Assembly (NCBI GenBank): GCA_900489925.1
Contig: UEHQ01000009.1
Location: forward strand, 429,636 to 493,635
Length of the DNA: 64,000 nucleotides
Origin: Hyphomicrobiales bacterium
GTDB lineage: Bacteria; Pseudomonadota; Alphaproteobacteria; Rhizobiales; Rhizobiaceae
Direction: 5' to 3'
Made by a program: the position numbers and the translations under genes. This document shows positions 41,475 through 52,206 of this stretch, in pieces (positions within the stretch are counted from its first letter, which is position 1; every line of letters begins with the position of its first letter). Under the pieces are notes generated by a model. It saw only the letters and a program-made list of their open reading frames with translations, was not told where the DNA came from and made no database searches.

Positions 41475-42203
41475 TCAGGCTGCTTCGCGGAAGCGGTACC
41501 CCACTCCGTAGAGCGTTTCAATCATATCAAAGTCGGTGTCGACCATCTTGAATTTCTTGCGCAGCCGCTTGATGTGGCTGTCGATGGTTCGGTCGTCGAC
41601 ATAGACCTGCTCGTCATAGGCGGCATCCATCAAGGCGTCACGGCTCTTCACGACGCCTGGACGCTGAGCCAACGAATGCAGGATCAGGAACTCGGTCACC
41701 GTCAGTGTTACCGGTTCACCCTTCCAGGTGCAGGTGTGCCGCTCCTGGTCCATCACCAGCTGACCACGCTCCAGCGACCGCGCGAGCTGGGCCGCGCCCG
41801 GCTTCGGTGCGACGCCGCCGGCTGCAGCCGCGGCCTCGCGGCTGGATGCACGGCGCAGCACAGCGCGAACGCGCTCGACCAGCAGCCTTTGCGAGAAAGG
41901 CTTGGTGATAAAGTCGTCGGCGCCCATCTTCAGGCCGAAGAGCTCATCGATCTCCTCGTCCTTCGAGGTGAGGAAGATCACCGGCATGTCCGATTTCTGG
42001 CGCAGGCGGCGCAACAGCTCCATGCCATCCATGCGCGGCATCTTGATGTCGAAAATGGCCAGCTGCGGCGGCCGTGCGAGAAGACCATCGAGGGCCGAAG
42101 CGCCATCCGTGTAGGTCTCGACCTTGTATCCTTCTGCCTCCAGCGCAATCGATACTGAAGTGAGGATGTTGCGGTCGTCATCAACGAGCGCGATTGTCGG
42201 CAT
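41475..42203 (-). CDS. chvI: Response regulator ChvI
   Basis: OmpR/PhoB-family response regulator paired with ChvG. It is 242 aa: receiver domain with Asp52 ([12 protein letters not shown]) and the DDD acidic cluster at residues 8-10, then a winged-helix DNA-binding domain ([47 protein letters not shown]). ATG at 42203 gives the N-terminus [12 protein letters not shown] that I recall for rhizobial ChvI; ATG at 42221 would add six residues. It is divergent from pckA. Confidence 0.95.
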   Translation of the reverse strand: MPTIALVDDDRNILTSVSIALEAEGYKVETYTDGASALDGLLARPPQLAIFDIKMPRMDGMELLRRLRQKSDMPVIFLTSKDEEIDELFGLKMGADDFITKPFSQRLLVERVRAVLRRASSREAAAAAGGVAPKPGAAQLARSLERGQLVMDQERHTCTWKGEPVTLTVTEFLILHSLAQRPGVVKSRDALMDAAYDEQVYVDDRTIDSHIKRLRKKFKMVDTDFDMIETLYGVGYRFREAA

Positions 42204-42390
42204 GGTATTCGTCTCCGTCATCTATGCGCGTCTCCAGGAATTTGAAGGTCCCCTAGCCGGCCTCTCTGAACCGGATGCGCTTATGGGGATAAAGGTGGAA
42301 CAAATTGTGGCAAAGATAAAGGGGAGGATTGTTTCAAAGTTTTGAAGACAGCTTTTGGTTGTGTGACAAATTGAACCTGTCTGGTCAGAT

Positions 42391-42404
42391 TCAAACGATT
42401 TAAA
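42391..42404. promoter_or_regulatory. Operator-like site A upstream of pckA
   Basis: TCAAACGATTTAAA, a partial palindrome centred on the CG at 42396-42397. It resembles the CG-centred operators of LacI-family regulators such as PckR. The left arm is imperfect. Confidence 0.4.
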
Positions 42405-42418
42405 ATAATCGGCAATAA

Positions 42419-42434
42419 TTTAAATCGATTAAAT
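42419..42434. promoter_or_regulatory. Operator-like site B upstream of pckA
   Basis: TTTAAATCGATTAAAT, with a perfect inner AATCGATT palindrome centred on the CG at 42426-42427, exactly 30 bases (about three helical turns) from site A. The LacI-family regulator PckR controls pckA in Sinorhizobium; assignment here is by analogy. Confidence 0.5.
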
Positions 42435-42545
42435 AATTGATATTACTATATTTTATTGATTTCTGCCTATTGCGTTTTAAAAATCCTGCCCGTACGGTCC
42501 CGCTCAGTTTCTTAACGGCACGAGCCTAAAGGGAAGGGAAAGACC

Positions 42546-44156
42546 ATGGAGCTGTTCGGAGTCCACAACCCGGCGATAGAGCTGGCGACGATCGGTTTGG
42601 GGAGCGCAAATAGCGCTCGCTATAACTTTACCGCCGCCTACCTCTATGAAGAGTCGATTCGCCGGGGCGAGGCCGAACTCACCGCTCATGGAGCCTTGCG
42701 CGCCCTGACCGGCCAGCACACCGGCAGGTCCCCACGTGACAAGTTCGTCGTTCGCGACGCCAACACGGACGGCCAGATCTGGTGGGACAACAACAAGCCG
42801 ATGTCGCCGGAGCATTTCGCTTTGCTGAAGCGGGATATGCTGGCGCATGCAGCCGGGAAGGACTTGTTCGTTCAGGATCTGATCGGTGGCGCCGATGAAA
42901 ACAACTCCTTGCCGACACGCGTCGTCACAGAGCTTGCCTGGCACTCGCTTTTCATCCGCAACCTATTGATCCGTCCGGAGCGCTCGACGCTGGAAGGCTT
43001 CGTTCCGAAGCTGACCATCATCAATCTTCCGACCTTCAAGGCCGATCCCGAACGCTATGGCTGCCGCACCGAGACGGTCATCGCTTGCGATCTCACGAAT
43101 GGTGAAGTCCTGATCGCCGGCACGTTCTACGCCGGCGAGATGAAGAAGTCGGTCTTCACGGTGCTCAACTATCTCCTGCCGGCAAAGGGCGTCATGCCGA
43201 TGCACTGCTCGGCAAACGTTGGGCCGGCTGGCGATGCGGCTGTATTCTTCGGTCTCTCGGGCACCGGCAAGACGACACTGTCGGCAGATCCGGCGCGCAC
43301 GCTGATCGGCGATGACGAGCACGGCTGGGGCGAGGACGGCATCTTCAATTTCGAAGGCGGCTGCTACGCCAAAACGATCCGTCTCTCGGCGGAAGCCGAG
43401 CCGGAAATCTACGCAACGACGCAGCGTTTCGGGACGGTTCTCGAAAACGTCGTGCTCAATTCCGCTCGCGAGCCCGATTTCGATGATGGCTCGCTGACGG
43501 AAAACACGCGCTGCGCCTACCCGCTGGATTTCATTCCGAATGCCTCGAAAACCGGCCTCGCGGGGCACCCGAAAACGATCATCATGTTGACGGCCGATGC
43601 CTTCGGCGTGATGCCGCCGATCGCCAAGCTGACGCCGGACCAGGCAATGTACCACTTCCTCTCTGGCTACACCGCGAAGGTGGCCGGCACCGAGCGTGGT
43701 GTCACGGAGCCGGAGGCAACGTTTTCGACCTGCTTCGGCGCCCCCTTCATGCCGCGCCACCCCTCGGAATACGGCAATCTGCTGAAGGACCTGATTGGTC
43801 GTCACGGTGTCGAATGCTGGCTGGTCAACACCGGCTGGACCGGCGGTGCTTACGGCACCGGCAAGCGCATGCCGATCAAGGCAACGCGCACGCTGCTCGC
43901 CGCCGCGCTTTCCGGCGACCTCGGCAAGACCGATCTCCGGGCTGATCCGAACTTCGGATTCGGCGTTCCCGTTGCGGTGCCGGGCGTCGATAGCGGCATT
44001 CTGGATCCGCGTTCGACCTGGCAGGATCCGGTCGCCTACGATGCGCAGGCAGCGAAGCTCGTTGCCATGTTCATCGAGAATTTCGCCAAGTTCGAGGAGC
44101 ATGTCGATGGCGGGGTGCGCGATGCGGCCCCGGGTTTTCGGATCGCGGCTGAGTAA
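42546..44156 (+). CDS. pckA: Phosphoenolpyruvate carboxykinase (ATP)
   Basis: Converts oxaloacetate and ATP to PEP, the first committed step of gluconeogenesis and needed for growth on dicarboxylates. It is 536 aa. The kinase P-loop [14 protein letters not shown] is followed by the [21 protein letters not shown] metal and substrate motif; the [12 protein letters not shown] and CSANVG segments are also conserved. The start is ATG at 42546 with a strong ribosome-binding site. It is divergent from chvI. A hairpin follows at 44187-44212. Confidence 0.97.
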   Translation: MELFGVHNPAIELATIGLGSANSARYNFTAAYLYEESIRRGEAELTAHGALRALTGQHTGRSPRDKFVVRDANTDGQIWWDNNKPMSPEHFALLKRDMLAHAAGKDLFVQDLIGGADENNSLPTRVVTELAWHSLFIRNLLIRPERSTLEGFVPKLTIINLPTFKADPERYGCRTETVIACDLTNGEVLIAGTFYAGEMKKSVFTVLNYLLPAKGVMPMHCSANVGPAGDAAVFFGLSGTGKTTLSADPARTLIGDDEHGWGEDGIFNFEGGCYAKTIRLSAEAEPEIYATTQRFGTVLENVVLNSAREPDFDDGSLTENTRCAYPLDFIPNASKTGLAGHPKTIIMLTADAFGVMPPIAKLTPDQAMYHFLSGYTAKVAGTERGVTEPEATFSTCFGAPFMPRHPSEYGNLLKDLIGRHGVECWLVNTGWTGGAYGTGKRMPIKATRTLLAAALSGDLGKTDLRADPNFGFGVPVAVPGVDSGILDPRSTWQDPVAYDAQAAKLVAMFIENFAKFEEHVDGGVRDAAPGFRIAAE

Positions 44157-44186
44157 ATAAGCAACAACGCATTGATGATTCACGTG

Positions 44187-44212
44187 AAACCCGGCCTCGA
44201 GAGGCCGGGTTT
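44187..44212 (+). terminator. Rho-independent terminator of pckA
   Basis: Arms AAACCCGGCCTC (44187-44198) and GAGGCCGGGTTT (44201-44212), with a T-run completing at 44213. The innermost pairs probably open to form the loop. Confidence 0.9.
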
Positions 44213-44253
44213 TGCTTGTTTCCAAGCAGCCGGCGATATGAGATAGACATCCC

Positions 44254-44688
44254 ATGGCCAGCGACCCGCTCTATATCAACGATCGAATCACCATCGCAGG
44301 GTGGGAGCTGACGGAACAATTTGTTCTGGCGGGCGGTCCTGGCGGCCAGAACGTCAACAAGGTCTCCACAGCCGTTCAGCTGTTCTTCAACATCCAGACC
44401 TCGCCGGCCTTGAACGAGCGAGTGAAGGCAAACGCTATCAAGCTTGCGGGAAAGCGCCTCTCGAAGGAGGGCGTGCTGATGATCGAGGCCAGCCGGTTTC
44501 GCAGCCAGGATCGCAACCGCGAGGATGCGCGCGAGCGGCTGAAGGAATTGATCCTCGATGCCGCCAAGCCGCCGCCGCCGCCTCGCAAGAAAACCAAACC
44601 GACAAAGGGCTCGGTGGAGCGCAGGCTCAAGGCGAAATCGGGCCGCGCTGAAGTCAAGAAGATGCGCGGGCGCCCAGCCGGAGATTGA
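44254..44688 (+). CDS. arfB: Alternative ribosome-rescue factor ArfB (YaeJ)
   Basis: A 144-residue peptidyl-tRNA hydrolase that frees ribosomes stalled on non-stop mRNA. The GGQ catalytic motif sits in LAGGPGGQNVNKVSTAV near residues 26-42, and the C-terminal tail is Lys/Arg/Pro rich (PPPPRKKTKPTKGSVERRL), as needed to enter the mRNA channel. It is shorter than release factors and lacks their stop-codon-recognition domain. Its stop lies one base before the alkB start. Confidence 0.93.
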   Translation: MASDPLYINDRITIAGWELTEQFVLAGGPGGQNVNKVSTAVQLFFNIQTSPALNERVKANAIKLAGKRLSKEGVLMIEASRFRSQDRNREDARERLKELILDAAKPPPPPRKKTKPTKGSVERRLKAKSGRAEVKKMRGRPAGD

Positions 44689-44689
44689 C

Positions 44690-45301
44690 ATGCTGCAGCT
44701 GCCGAATGGTGTTCGTCACAGTCCGGAATATCTGAGCCGTTCGAGGCAGGAAGCACTGGTCGACATCATCCGCGCGATCGTCGTCGAGGCACCGCTATTC
44801 GTGCCGGTGATGCCAGGTACGGGAAAGCCGATGTCTGTGCGCATGACCAATTGCGGCCCGCTCGGCTGGGTCACGGACAAGGAGCGTGGCTATCGTTACC
44901 AGCCAACGCATCCGGCAACCGGCAGACCGTGGCCGGATATGCCGCAAGAGCTTCTGGATATCTGGAGTGACGTGTCCGGCTATGACAAGCCGCCACAGGC
45001 TTGCCTCGTCAATTTCTACTCGGATGACGCGCGCATGGGGCTGCATCAGGACAAGGACGAACAGGATCTCGCGGCGCCCGTTGTTTCGATCTCGCTTGGC
45101 AATGCGTGCCTGTTCCGCGTCGGCGGAGTGCAACGTAGCGACAAAACGCTATCCTTAAGGCTCTCGAGCGGCGACGTCATCGTGCTCGGCTCCGCAGGCC
45201 GGATGTGTTTTCACGGCGTGGATCGCGTTTATCCGGCAACGTCGACATTGCTGAAGAACGGCGGCCGCATCAATCTGACGCTGCGCCGCGTCACGCTTTA
45301 G
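44690..45301 (+). CDS. alkB: Alpha-ketoglutarate-dependent dioxygenase AlkB
   Basis: Iron(II)/2-oxoglutarate dioxygenase that demethylates 1-methyladenine and 3-methylcytosine in DNA. It is 203 aa. Iron ligands are His119 and Asp121 (LHQDKDEQD) and His175 (FHGVDR); the 2-oxoglutarate site is the RINLTLRR segment with Arg193 and Arg199. The [10 protein letters not shown] loop is typical. ATG at 44690 almost touches arfB, suggesting co-transcription. Its end overlaps convergent coaA by 4 bases. Confidence 0.94.
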   Translation: MLQLPNGVRHSPEYLSRSRQEALVDIIRAIVVEAPLFVPVMPGTGKPMSVRMTNCGPLGWVTDKERGYRYQPTHPATGRPWPDMPQELLDIWSDVSGYDKPPQACLVNFYSDDARMGLHQDKDEQDLAAPVVSISLGNACLFRVGGVQRSDKTLSLRLSSGDVIVLGSAGRMCFHGVDRVYPATSTLLKNGGRINLTLRRVTL

Positions 45302-46293
45302 AGTTTTCGAAGCGCCACCTGCTCGATGAGGTGGTTCTGTCCCTTGCGCAGGATCAGATCGGCGCGGGGCCTGGTTGGCAGGATATTTTCGCGCAGATTC
45401 TTGAGATTGATGTTTTCCCAGAGGCCCTCGGCGATCGAAATCGCCTCTTCCTCGCTGATCGAGGCATAGCGGTGAAAGAATGAATTCGGATCACGAAACG
45501 CCGTCTCTCGCAGTCGCATGAAACGCGTGACGTACCAGTTATGAATCCGGCTTTCTTCCGCGTCGATGTAGATCGAGAAGTCGAAGAAGTCGGAGACCAT
45601 CGGCACGATCTTGCCGCCCGCCGGCAGGTCGCGCGACTGCAGCACGTTGATGCCTTCGAAGATCAGAATGTCAGGGCGGTCGATGATCTTGTGCTCGTTC
45701 GGCAGCACGTCATAGACCAAATGCGAGTAGGACGGCGCCTTGACATTCGGCTGCCCGGCCTTGATCGCTGCCAGGAAACGAAGGATTGCTCCCGTGTCGT
45801 AGCTTTCGGGAAAGCCCTTGCGCTGCATCAGGTTTTCACGCTGCAGCACGGCGTTCGGATAGAGGAACCCGTCTGTCGTTACCAGATCGACCTTCGGGCT
45901 TGAAGGCCAGCGACGCAGCAGTTCCTTCAGAATGCGCGCCGTCGTCGATTTGCCCACGGCCACGGACCCGGCAATGCCGATCACAAAAGGTGTTTTCGCC
46001 ACATTGGAAAGGCTGAGGAAGCGGTTGCGCTGTTCAAACAGCAGCTGCGACGACTCTACATGCGCCGAAAGCAGGCGCGACAGCGACAGGTAGATGCGCC
46101 GCACTTCATCGAGATCGATGGGGTCACCCATCGAGCGCAGACGCTTCACCTCGTCCGCCGTGAGCGTCAACGGCGTATCGGCCCGGAAGCGCGCCCATTC
46201 GTCCGAGGAAAAGAAGTGGTAGGGCGAATAGGAATTCGCCTGGAAGTGATCGAGCGCTTCAGTCGCTCCTGTAATCTGTCGTGCGATGCTCAT
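45298..46293 (-). CDS. coaA: Type I pantothenate kinase CoaA
   Basis: Rate-limiting first step of coenzyme A synthesis, ATP-dependent phosphorylation of pantothenate, usually feedback inhibited by CoA. It is 331 aa with the P-loop [15 protein letters not shown] at 106-120 and the [26 protein letters not shown] block. Its start overlaps the hisE stop (TGATG). It is the last gene of the hisB-to-coaA run. CoaE, for the last CoA step, is encoded elsewhere in the window at 5563-6174. Confidence 0.96.
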   Translation of the reverse strand: MSIARQITGATEALDHFQANSYSPYHFFSSDEWARFRADTPLTLTADEVKRLRSMGDPIDLDEVRRIYLSLSRLLSAHVESSQLLFEQRNRFLSLSNVAKTPFVIGIAGSVAVGKSTTARILKELLRRWPSSPKVDLVTTDGFLYPNAVLQRENLMQRKGFPESYDTGAILRFLAAIKAGQPNVKAPSYSHLVYDVLPNEHKIIDRPDILIFEGINVLQSRDLPAGGKIVPMVSDFFDFSIYIDAEESRIHNWYVTRFMRLRETAFRDPNSFFHRYASISEEEAISIAEGLWENINLKNLRENILPTRPRADLILRKGQNHLIEQVALRKL

Positions 46294-46613
46294 CAGCTTT
46301 GCCGACTGGCCTTTTCCTTGAGGCCGGATTGAGCGGTACGACGCTCAAGTTCCGCCATGACATCTTGCAACGGAATCCCCGCAACCTTCAATACGACCAA
46401 TAGGTGATAAAGAACGTCAGCAGCCTCGTAGGTGAGGTTGCTGCGGTCGTCGGTCACGGCGGCCATAACGGCTTCGATAGCCTCTTCGCCAAGCTTTTTC
46501 GCCGCTTTCGGCTGTCCGGCTGCGACCAGTTTTGCGGTCCACGACTCTTCCGGCGAGGCTTTTGACCGCTCATCAACGATCTTTTCCAGGTCGAACAGGG
46601 TAAATTGGTTCAT
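46293..46613 (-). CDS. hisE: Phosphoribosyl-ATP pyrophosphatase HisE
   Basis: Second step of histidine synthesis, phosphoribosyl-ATP to phosphoribosyl-AMP. It is 106 aa from ATG at 46613 ([10 protein letters not shown]). The MazG-like metal site is seen in [14 protein letters not shown] and the [14 protein letters not shown] helix. It follows hisF by 16 bases and its stop overlaps the coaA start. Confidence 0.95.
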   Translation of the reverse strand: MNQFTLFDLEKIVDERSKASPEESWTAKLVAAGQPKAAKKLGEEAIEAVMAAVTDDRSNLTYEAADVLYHLLVVLKVAGIPLQDVMAELERRTAQSGLKEKASRQS

Positions 46614-46629
46614 GGCTTTGCTTTCAAGC

Positions 46630-47412
46630 TCAGTCGAGACGCATGGCGATGCCGTTGGAAGCCATATAGCGCTTGGCTTCTCCGACGGAATAGGTGCCGA
46701 AGTGGAAGATGGAGGCGGCAAGAACGGCTGTTGCGTGCCCTTGCTTGACTCCGGCTACTAGATCATCGAGATCGCCGACGCCGCCAGAGGCGATGACGGG
46801 AACGCTGACCGCATCGGCGATCGTCCGCGTCAGTTCGAGATCGTAGCCGACTTTTGTTCCGTCCCGGTCCATCGAGGTGACCAGCAGCTCGCCGGCACCG
46901 CGTTCAACCATCTTGCGGGCAAAGTCCACCGCGTCGATCCCGGTCGCGTTGCGGCCGCCATGCGTGTAGATCTCCCAGGCGCTGTCGCCGCCAACAGCCT
47001 GTGTCAGCCGGCGCTTGGCGTCGATCGAAACGACGATGCATTGGTTGCCGAACTTGTCTGCGGCCTCGGCCACGAAGTCAGGATTGCTGACGGCGGCCGA
47101 GTTGATCGACACCTTGTCGGCGCCGCAGAGCAGCAGCTTGCGGATGTCGGCAATCGTGCGGACACCACCGCCGACAGTCACCGGCATGAAGCACTGCTCG
47201 GCCGTGCGCGCGACGACGTCGAAGATCGTCTCGCGATTGTCCGAGGATGCGGTGATGTCGAGGAAGCAGAGTTCATCGGCGCCTGCGGCGTCATAGGCCT
47301 TTGCAGCCTCTACCGGATCGCCGGCATCGACAAGATTCAGAAAGTTGACACCCTTGACGACGCGGCCGTCCTTGACGTCGAGGCAGGGAATGACACGAGC
47401 CTTGAGGGTCAT
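46630..47412 (-). CDS. hisF: Imidazole glycerol phosphate synthase, cyclase subunit HisF
   Basis: TIM-barrel cyclase that uses ammonia from HisH to make imidazole glycerol phosphate and AICAR. It is 260 aa. Catalytic Asp11 lies in [16 protein letters not shown]; the second Asp lies in the VVSIDAK segment; the phosphate loops VGGGVRT and [11 protein letters not shown] are intact. It overlaps hisA by 4 bases. Confidence 0.97.
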   Translation of the reverse strand: MTLKARVIPCLDVKDGRVVKGVNFLNLVDAGDPVEAAKAYDAAGADELCFLDITASSDNRETIFDVVARTAEQCFMPVTVGGGVRTIADIRKLLLCGADKVSINSAAVSNPDFVAEAADKFGNQCIVVSIDAKRRLTQAVGGDSAWEIYTHGGRNATGIDAVDFARKMVERGAGELLVTSMDRDGTKVGYDLELTRTIADAVSVPVIASGGVGDLDDLVAGVKQGHATAVLAASIFHFGTYSVGEAKRYMASNGIAMRLD

Positions 47413-48158
47413 TGCGCAGTCTCCTTTGCCCGTGCCGCCTTGATCAATGCCAGAGCTTCGGCGGGACCGATCCGGCCATCATAGAGCGCCCGGCCCGAAA
47501 TGGCACCTTCGAGCTTTCTGGCGTCCGGACGAAGCATGCGTTTCACATCGTCGATCGAGGCCAGACCGCCGGAGGCAATCACCGGAATGGACACCGCGTC
47601 TGCTAGTTCCAGCGTGGAATCCCAGTTGATACCGGTCAGAATGCCGTCGCGATCGATATCGGTGTAGATGATCGCGGCAACGCCGGCGCCTTCGAACTTC
47701 TTCGCCAGTTCGACGATCCCAAGTTCGGACGCCTCGGCCCATCCCTCGACGGCCACCTTGCCACCCTTGGCGTCGATGCCGACCGCAACATGGCCGGGAA
47801 ATTTCCTGCAGGCTTCGATGACGAGGTCAGGATCGCGCACGGCAATGGTACCGAGGATGACACGCGTCAATCCACGCGACAGCCAGCTTTCGATATGATC
47901 GAGCGTACGGATGCCGCCGCCGAGCTGAACCGGGTTTTTCGTCGATTTCAGGATTGCATCGACGGCCGCGCCATTGACGCTTTCGCCGGCGAAGGCACCG
48001 TTCAGGTCAACCACGTGCAGCCATTCGAAACCCTGGTCCTCAAAGGCCTTTGCCTGTGCGCCTGGGTCGGGATTATAGACCGTGGCCTGCTCCATGTCGC
48101 CGAGCTTGAGCCGAACGCACTGGCCGTCCTTGAGGTCGATGGCGGGAAATAGGATCAT
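47409..48158 (-). CDS. hisA: Phosphoribosylformimino-AICAR ribotide isomerase HisA
   Basis: Amadori isomerase of histidine synthesis with a TIM-barrel like HisF. It is 249 aa; [13 protein letters not shown] carries the catalytic Asp, and [13 protein letters not shown] and YTDIDRDG are conserved. It overlaps hisF, and hisH precedes it by 26 bases. Confidence 0.97.
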   Translation of the reverse strand: MILFPAIDLKDGQCVRLKLGDMEQATVYNPDPGAQAKAFEDQGFEWLHVVDLNGAFAGESVNGAAVDAILKSTKNPVQLGGGIRTLDHIESWLSRGLTRVILGTIAVRDPDLVIEACRKFPGHVAVGIDAKGGKVAVEGWAEASELGIVELAKKFEGAGVAAIIYTDIDRDGILTGINWDSTLELADAVSIPVIASGGLASIDDVKRMLRPDARKLEGAISGRALYDGRIGPAEALALIKAARAKETAQ

Positions 48159-48184
48159 TCTGTCTATCCTTGGAATGCGCGAGC

Positions 48185-48835
48185 TCAGGGCTTCCAGCGC
48201 AGGAAATTGGCAATCAGGGCGAGGCCGAGCTTCTGGCTCTTTTCCGGATGGAACTGCGCGCCCACCATGTTGTCACGGCCGACAAAGGCGGTGATCGGTC
48301 CGCCGTAGCCGGCCGTTGCGATCACATCCTCGGGGTTCTGAGCGGCCAGATGGTAGGAATGGACAAAATAGGCGTGCAGTCCGTCCGGCCCGGTCGGAAT
48401 TCCGTCAAAAACGGGATGAGCGCGCTGAAGATCAAGCGTGTTCCAGCCGATCTGCGGGATCTTCAGGTTGGCATCATCCGGCGTCATCTTGACGACATCG
48501 CCGGGAATCCAGCCAAGGCCTTCGGTCGTTGTCTTCTCCAGTCCACGCGAGGACATCAGCTGCATGCCGACGCAGATGCCGAGAAAAGGCCGGGCCTTCT
48601 TCTCGACCGCTTCGATCAGTACCTCCGTCATGCCGGGAACGGCATCGAGGCCGCGCCGGCAGTCTGCATAGGCGCCGACGCCGGGAAGCACCACGCGATC
48701 AGCAGCGGCAACGTTCTCGGCCTTGTCCGTGAGGTCTATGACCGCATCGATACCGGCTTCCCGGGCAGCACGTTCGAAGGCCTTTGTTGCCGAGCGCAGA
48801 TTGCCCGAACCGTAGTCGATTATTGCGACGCGCAT
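48185..48835 (-). CDS. hisH: Imidazole glycerol phosphate synthase, glutaminase subunit HisH
   Basis: Class I glutamine amidotransferase that feeds ammonia to HisF. It is 216 aa; the nucleophile Cys lies in [11 protein letters not shown], and the His-Glu pair in [13 protein letters not shown]. The N-terminus [13 protein letters not shown] is standard. Its ATG overlaps the stop of the DUF2628 gene by one base. Confidence 0.97.
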   Translation of the reverse strand: MRVAIIDYGSGNLRSATKAFERAAREAGIDAVIDLTDKAENVAAADRVVLPGVGAYADCRRGLDAVPGMTEVLIEAVEKKARPFLGICVGMQLMSSRGLEKTTTEGLGWIPGDVVKMTPDDANLKIPQIGWNTLDLQRAHPVFDGIPTGPDGLHAYFVHSYHLAAQNPEDVIATAGYGGPITAFVGRDNMVGAQFHPEKSQKLGLALIANFLRWKP

Positions 48836-49317
48836 CAGCGTCCTCCATCAAAACCAAAGAGACCGAGTGATGTGGCGTTGCCGCGGTCGCCACGGGACGC
48901 ACTGTTCCAGTGCGGCGAGGGGACCCGGCTATCGCTATTCAAATCGGTCTGAATTCCAGAAAAATAGATTTCCTCCGCCACACCGAGCGAATCGGCGGAG
49001 ACAAGCGCATCCTCTTCCCAGCCCTTTGAGAGCAGGTGGCGGATACGGGCGTTCTGCCCCTCGAGCGCGACCAAAAGGCTCGTGCTAAAGGAAATGGCAG
49101 CGCCCAACGGCCAAAGTCCGGGCTGATCCATCAGCGCGCCGCCGAGGGTCTGCAGGAGAAAGGCGGCAACGGCGTGCAGCCAAAGGCGGTGAGCGGCAAG
49201 CCAGATCCACGGAAAGAGAAAGCCGAGCACGGTGAAGCCGTCGCGGATGATCCGCGTTTTCTCGTGGGTGATATCGGCTCCGCCGGGAGCCGTCAGAACC
49301 AGATAGCTGGAAGTCAT
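48835..49317 (-). CDS. DUF2628 membrane protein within the his cluster
   Basis: A 160-residue protein matching DUF2628, function unknown. The N-terminal part has hydrophobic segments (about residues 28-58 and 64-84), and the second half is hydrophilic and Ser/Asp rich. The ATG at 49317 gives [13 protein letters not shown]. Its stop overlaps hisH by one base and hisB ends 23 bases before it, so it is embedded in the histidine operon. No role in histidine synthesis is known to me. Confidence 0.82.
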   Translation of the reverse strand: MTSSYLVLTAPGGADITHEKTRIIRDGFTVLGFLFPWIWLAAHRLWLHAVAAFLLQTLGGALMDQPGLWPLGAAISFSTSLLVALEGQNARIRHLLSKGWEEDALVSADSLGVAEEIYFSGIQTDLNSDSRVPSPHWNSASRGDRGNATSLGLFGFDGGR

Positions 49318-49340
49318 ATCGTCAAGCTCCCTGAAGGGGC

Positions 49341-49949
49341 TCAGACGAGCGTGCCCTTCGTCGAGGGTACACGGCCCGCCTGCCTCGGATCGATCTCTGT
49401 CGCCGTGCGCAATGCGCGGGCAACGGCCTTGAAGCATGTCTCGGCAATATGGTGGTTGTTGGCGCCATAATGGTTCAAGATATGCAAGGTGATGCCGGCG
49501 TTCTGGGCCAGGGCCTGAAAGAACTCGCGAACGAGTTCGGTATCGAAGGTGCCGATCTTCGGCGCGCTGAAGGCAACGTTCCAGACGAGGAACGGACGAC
49601 CGGAAAGATCGACGGCGGCCTTCGTCATCGTCTCGTCCATGGCCAGATCGATCGAGGCGTAGCGCGTGATGCCACGACGATCGCCAAGTGCCTTGGCGAT
49701 GGCCTGGCCGATCGCGATACCGGTGTCCTCGACCGTGTGGTGGTCATCGATATGCAGGTCGCCCTTGGTCTCGATCTCCATATCGATCAGCGAATGTCGC
49801 GACAGCTGGTCGAGCATATGATCGAAGAAGCCGACGCCCGTCGAAATCTTCGATTTACCGGTGCCGTCGAGATTGACGGAAACGGATACCGAAGTTTCGT
49901 TCGTCTTGCGGGACACGGATCCCGTGCGGCTTGATGCGATCTCGGCCAT
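49341..49949 (-). CDS. hisB: Imidazoleglycerol-phosphate dehydratase HisB
   Basis: Manganese enzyme that dehydrates imidazole glycerol phosphate. It is 202 aa, the monofunctional form without the histidinol phosphatase domain. Metal motifs [11 protein letters not shown] and [12 protein letters not shown] are both present, as is [15 protein letters not shown] at 49949 is preferred to upstream in-frame starts that would run into the hslV promoter region. It heads the minus-strand his cluster and is divergent from hslV. Confidence 0.96.
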   Translation of the reverse strand: MAEIASSRTGSVSRKTNETSVSVSVNLDGTGKSKISTGVGFFDHMLDQLSRHSLIDMEIETKGDLHIDDHHTVEDTGIAIGQAIAKALGDRRGITRYASIDLAMDETMTKAAVDLSGRPFLVWNVAFSAPKIGTFDTELVREFFQALAQNAGITLHILNHYGANNHHIAETCFKAVARALRTATEIDPRQAGRVPSTKGTLV

Positions 49950-50127
49950 GTGGCTGCTCCATGCGGAAATACGCGGGTTCCTTATCAGGCAAGCCGCGAA
50001 ATATCCAGAAGCGCGACGGGAGAAATCGAAGCCAATTGCAATCGGCATTTGCCAACTTACATAGGGCTCAACAGGGCCGATGTGCGGCCCGAGGTAATAG
50101 CCCGCCTGACGGGCTAAGGTGTATTCG

Positions 50128-50652
50128 ATGACAACGATTATTACAGTTCGAAAGGGCGGCAAGGTCATCATGGCAGGCGACGGTCAGGTCAGCCTCGGCC
50201 AGACCGTCATGAAGGGCAATGCCCGCAAGGTGCGCCGTATCGGCAAGGGCGACGTCATCGCCGGCTTCGCGGGTGCCACAGCCGATGCGTTCACATTGCT
50301 GGAGCGTCTGGAAAAGAAGCTCGAACAATATCCCGGCCAGTTGATGCGCGCCGCCGTCGAGCTCGCCAAGGACTGGCGTACCGACAAGTACCTGCGCAAT
50401 CTCGAAGCCATGATGCTGGTCGCCGACAAGTCGGTGACGCTGGCGATTACCGGCAACGGCGATGTCCTGGAGCCCGAACACGGCGCCATCGCGATCGGCT
50501 CCGGCGGCAACTATGCCTTCGCCGCCGCTCGCGCGCTGATGGACAGTGACAAGTCCGCCGAAGAAATCGCCCGTCGCGCCCTCGATATCGCCGCAGACAT
50601 CTGCGTCTATACCAACCACAACCTCGTGGTCGAAACACTCGACGCCGAATAA
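50128..50652 (+). CDS. hslV: ATP-dependent protease subunit HslV (ClpQ)
   Basis: Proteasome-beta-like threonine protease that forms a dodecamer capped by HslU. It is 174 aa. ATG at 50128 gives [13 protein letters not shown], so the nucleophile Thr is exposed once Met is removed; a GTG at 50119 would place three residues before it. An AAGG site at 50116-50119 fits the [27 protein letters not shown] and [13 protein letters not shown] are conserved. Confidence 0.96.
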   Translation: MTTIITVRKGGKVIMAGDGQVSLGQTVMKGNARKVRRIGKGDVIAGFAGATADAFTLLERLEKKLEQYPGQLMRAAVELAKDWRTDKYLRNLEAMMLVADKSVTLAITGNGDVLEPEHGAIAIGSGGNYAFAAARALMDSDKSAEEIARRALDIAADICVYTNHNLVVETLDAE

Positions 50653-50727
50653 CGACCATCTTGCAAAAAGGGTCCTGCGGGCCGGGCCGATAGAGGCCGG
50701 CCGGAACAGGAAAGCCAAGAGGATACC

Positions 50728-52032
50728 ATGACCAATTTTTCTCCCCGAGAAATCGTCTCCGAGCTGGACCGTCACATCATCGGCCAGCATGACGCCAAGC
50801 GCGCCGTGGCCATTGCGCTGCGCAACCGCTGGCGCCGCCAGCAACTCGATGAGAGCCTGCGCGACGAGGTGATGCCCAAGAACATCCTGATGATCGGCCC
50901 CACCGGCGTCGGCAAGACGGAGATCTCCCGTCGTCTCGCCAAGCTCGCTGGCGCTCCTTTCATCAAGGTCGAAGCCACCAAGTTCACCGAAGTCGGCTAT
51001 GTCGGCCGCGACGTGGAGCAGATCATCCGCGATCTCGTCGAGGTCGGCATCGGTCTTGCCCGCGAAAAGAAGCGCTCTGAGGTCGAGGCCAAGGCCCATA
51101 TGAGCGCTGAGGAACGCGTGCTCGACGCGCTGGTCGGATCGACCGCTTCGCCGGCGACGCGCGACAGTTTCCGCAAGAAGCTGCGCGCTGGTGAGCTCGA
51201 CGACAAGGAAATCGATATCGAGGTAGCCGATACCAGCACCGGCATGGGCGGCTTCGATGTCCCCGGCATGCAGGGCGGCATCGGCATGATCAACCTGTCG
51301 GAAATGTTCGGCAAGGCCATGGGCGGTCGCACCAAGAAGGTGCGCACCACGGTCAAGGCCTCCTACACTGATCTGATCCGCGACGAGTCGGACAAGCTGA
51401 TCGACAACGAGGTCATCCAGCGCGAGGCGGTGCGGGCTGTCGAGAACGACGGCATCGTTTTCCTCGACGAGATTGACAAGATCGCTGCCCGCGATGGCGG
51501 CATGGGCGCCGGCGTCTCCCGCGAAGGCGTGCAGCGTGACCTGTTGCCGCTGGTCGAAGGTACGACCGTGTCGACCAAGTACGGCCCGGTAAAGACCGAC
51601 CACGTGCTCTTCATCGCATCGGGTGCGTTCCACGTCTCCAAGCCGTCGGATCTGTTGCCCGAATTGCAGGGTCGTCTGCCGATCCGTGTCGAGCTCAGGC
51701 CGCTCACCAAGGAAGACTTCCGCCGCATCCTGACTGAAACCGAGGCAAGCCTCATCCGGCAGTACAAGGCGCTGATGGAGACGGAAGGCTTGACGCTGGA
51801 GTTCACCGATGACGGTATCGACGCTCTGGCCGATGTTGCCGTTCACCTGAACTCGTCGGTCGAAAACATCGGTGCCCGCCGTCTGCAGACGGTAATGGAG
51901 CGTGTGCTGGACGAAATTTCGTTCAATGCACCGGATCGCGGCGGCACCGCTGTGACCATCGATGCCGAATATGTCCGCAAGCATGTTGGCGATCTCGCGC
52001 AGAACACGGATCTGTCGCGTTTCATCCTGTGA
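50728..52032 (+). CDS. hslU: HslU (ClpY) ATPase of the HslVU protease
   Basis: AAA+ unfoldase partner of HslV; 434 aa. The Walker A motif is [15 protein letters not shown] and Walker B is [12 protein letters not shown]; the pore loop [18 protein letters not shown] and the C-terminal DLSRFIL tail, which activates HslV, are intact. It follows hslV by 75 bases and ends before a hairpin terminator at 52099-52132. Confidence 0.97.
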   Translation: MTNFSPREIVSELDRHIIGQHDAKRAVAIALRNRWRRQQLDESLRDEVMPKNILMIGPTGVGKTEISRRLAKLAGAPFIKVEATKFTEVGYVGRDVEQIIRDLVEVGIGLAREKKRSEVEAKAHMSAEERVLDALVGSTASPATRDSFRKKLRAGELDDKEIDIEVADTSTGMGGFDVPGMQGGIGMINLSEMFGKAMGGRTKKVRTTVKASYTDLIRDESDKLIDNEVIQREAVRAVENDGIVFLDEIDKIAARDGGMGAGVSREGVQRDLLPLVEGTTVSTKYGPVKTDHVLFIASGAFHVSKPSDLLPELQGRLPIRVELRPLTKEDFRRILTETEASLIRQYKALMETEGLTLEFTDDGIDALADVAVHLNSSVENIGARRLQTVMERVLDEISFNAPDRGGTAVTIDAEYVRKHVGDLAQNTDLSRFIL

Positions 52033-52098
52033 TGCCGAAGCATCGGTCTTCGTCTTTACTGGGGTGATGCCGGCACTTTGACCATCTGAACTCTCGAC

Positions 52099-52132
52099 AA
52101 CGGGCCTTTTACTTTTTAGTGAAGGGCCCGTT
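52099..52132 (+). terminator. Rho-independent terminator of hslVU
   Basis: Arms AACGGGCC (52099-52106) and GGCCCGTT (52125-52132) with an 18-base AT-rich loop; TTGTTG follows. Confidence 0.85.
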
Positions 52133-52206
52133 TTGTTGTCAGCGCCAGCATTATTCGGCCAAGATTGTGGTCCAGTCAGCGCGCTTGCCGACCAATGCCA
52201 GGAACG

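Larger units (their letters stand above)
42204..42545. other. chvI-pckA divergent intergenic region
   Basis: This 342-base gap holds no gene. Bases 42300-42480 are notably AT-rich and hold two CG-centred operator-like sequences 30 bases apart (separate entries). No clear -35/-10 pair could be fixed for either gene. The pckA ribosome-binding site AAGGGAAGGG is just upstream of 42546. Confidence 0.6.

Noticed and set aside
42963..44255. 430-codon frame on the minus strand opposite pckA
   Set aside because: Shadow of pckA with no domain similarity.
50068..51984. Long open frame of 638 codons on the minus strand across hslV and hslU
   Set aside because: It is antisense to two perfectly conserved genes, has no recognisable domain and is explained by high-GC codon-position bias.
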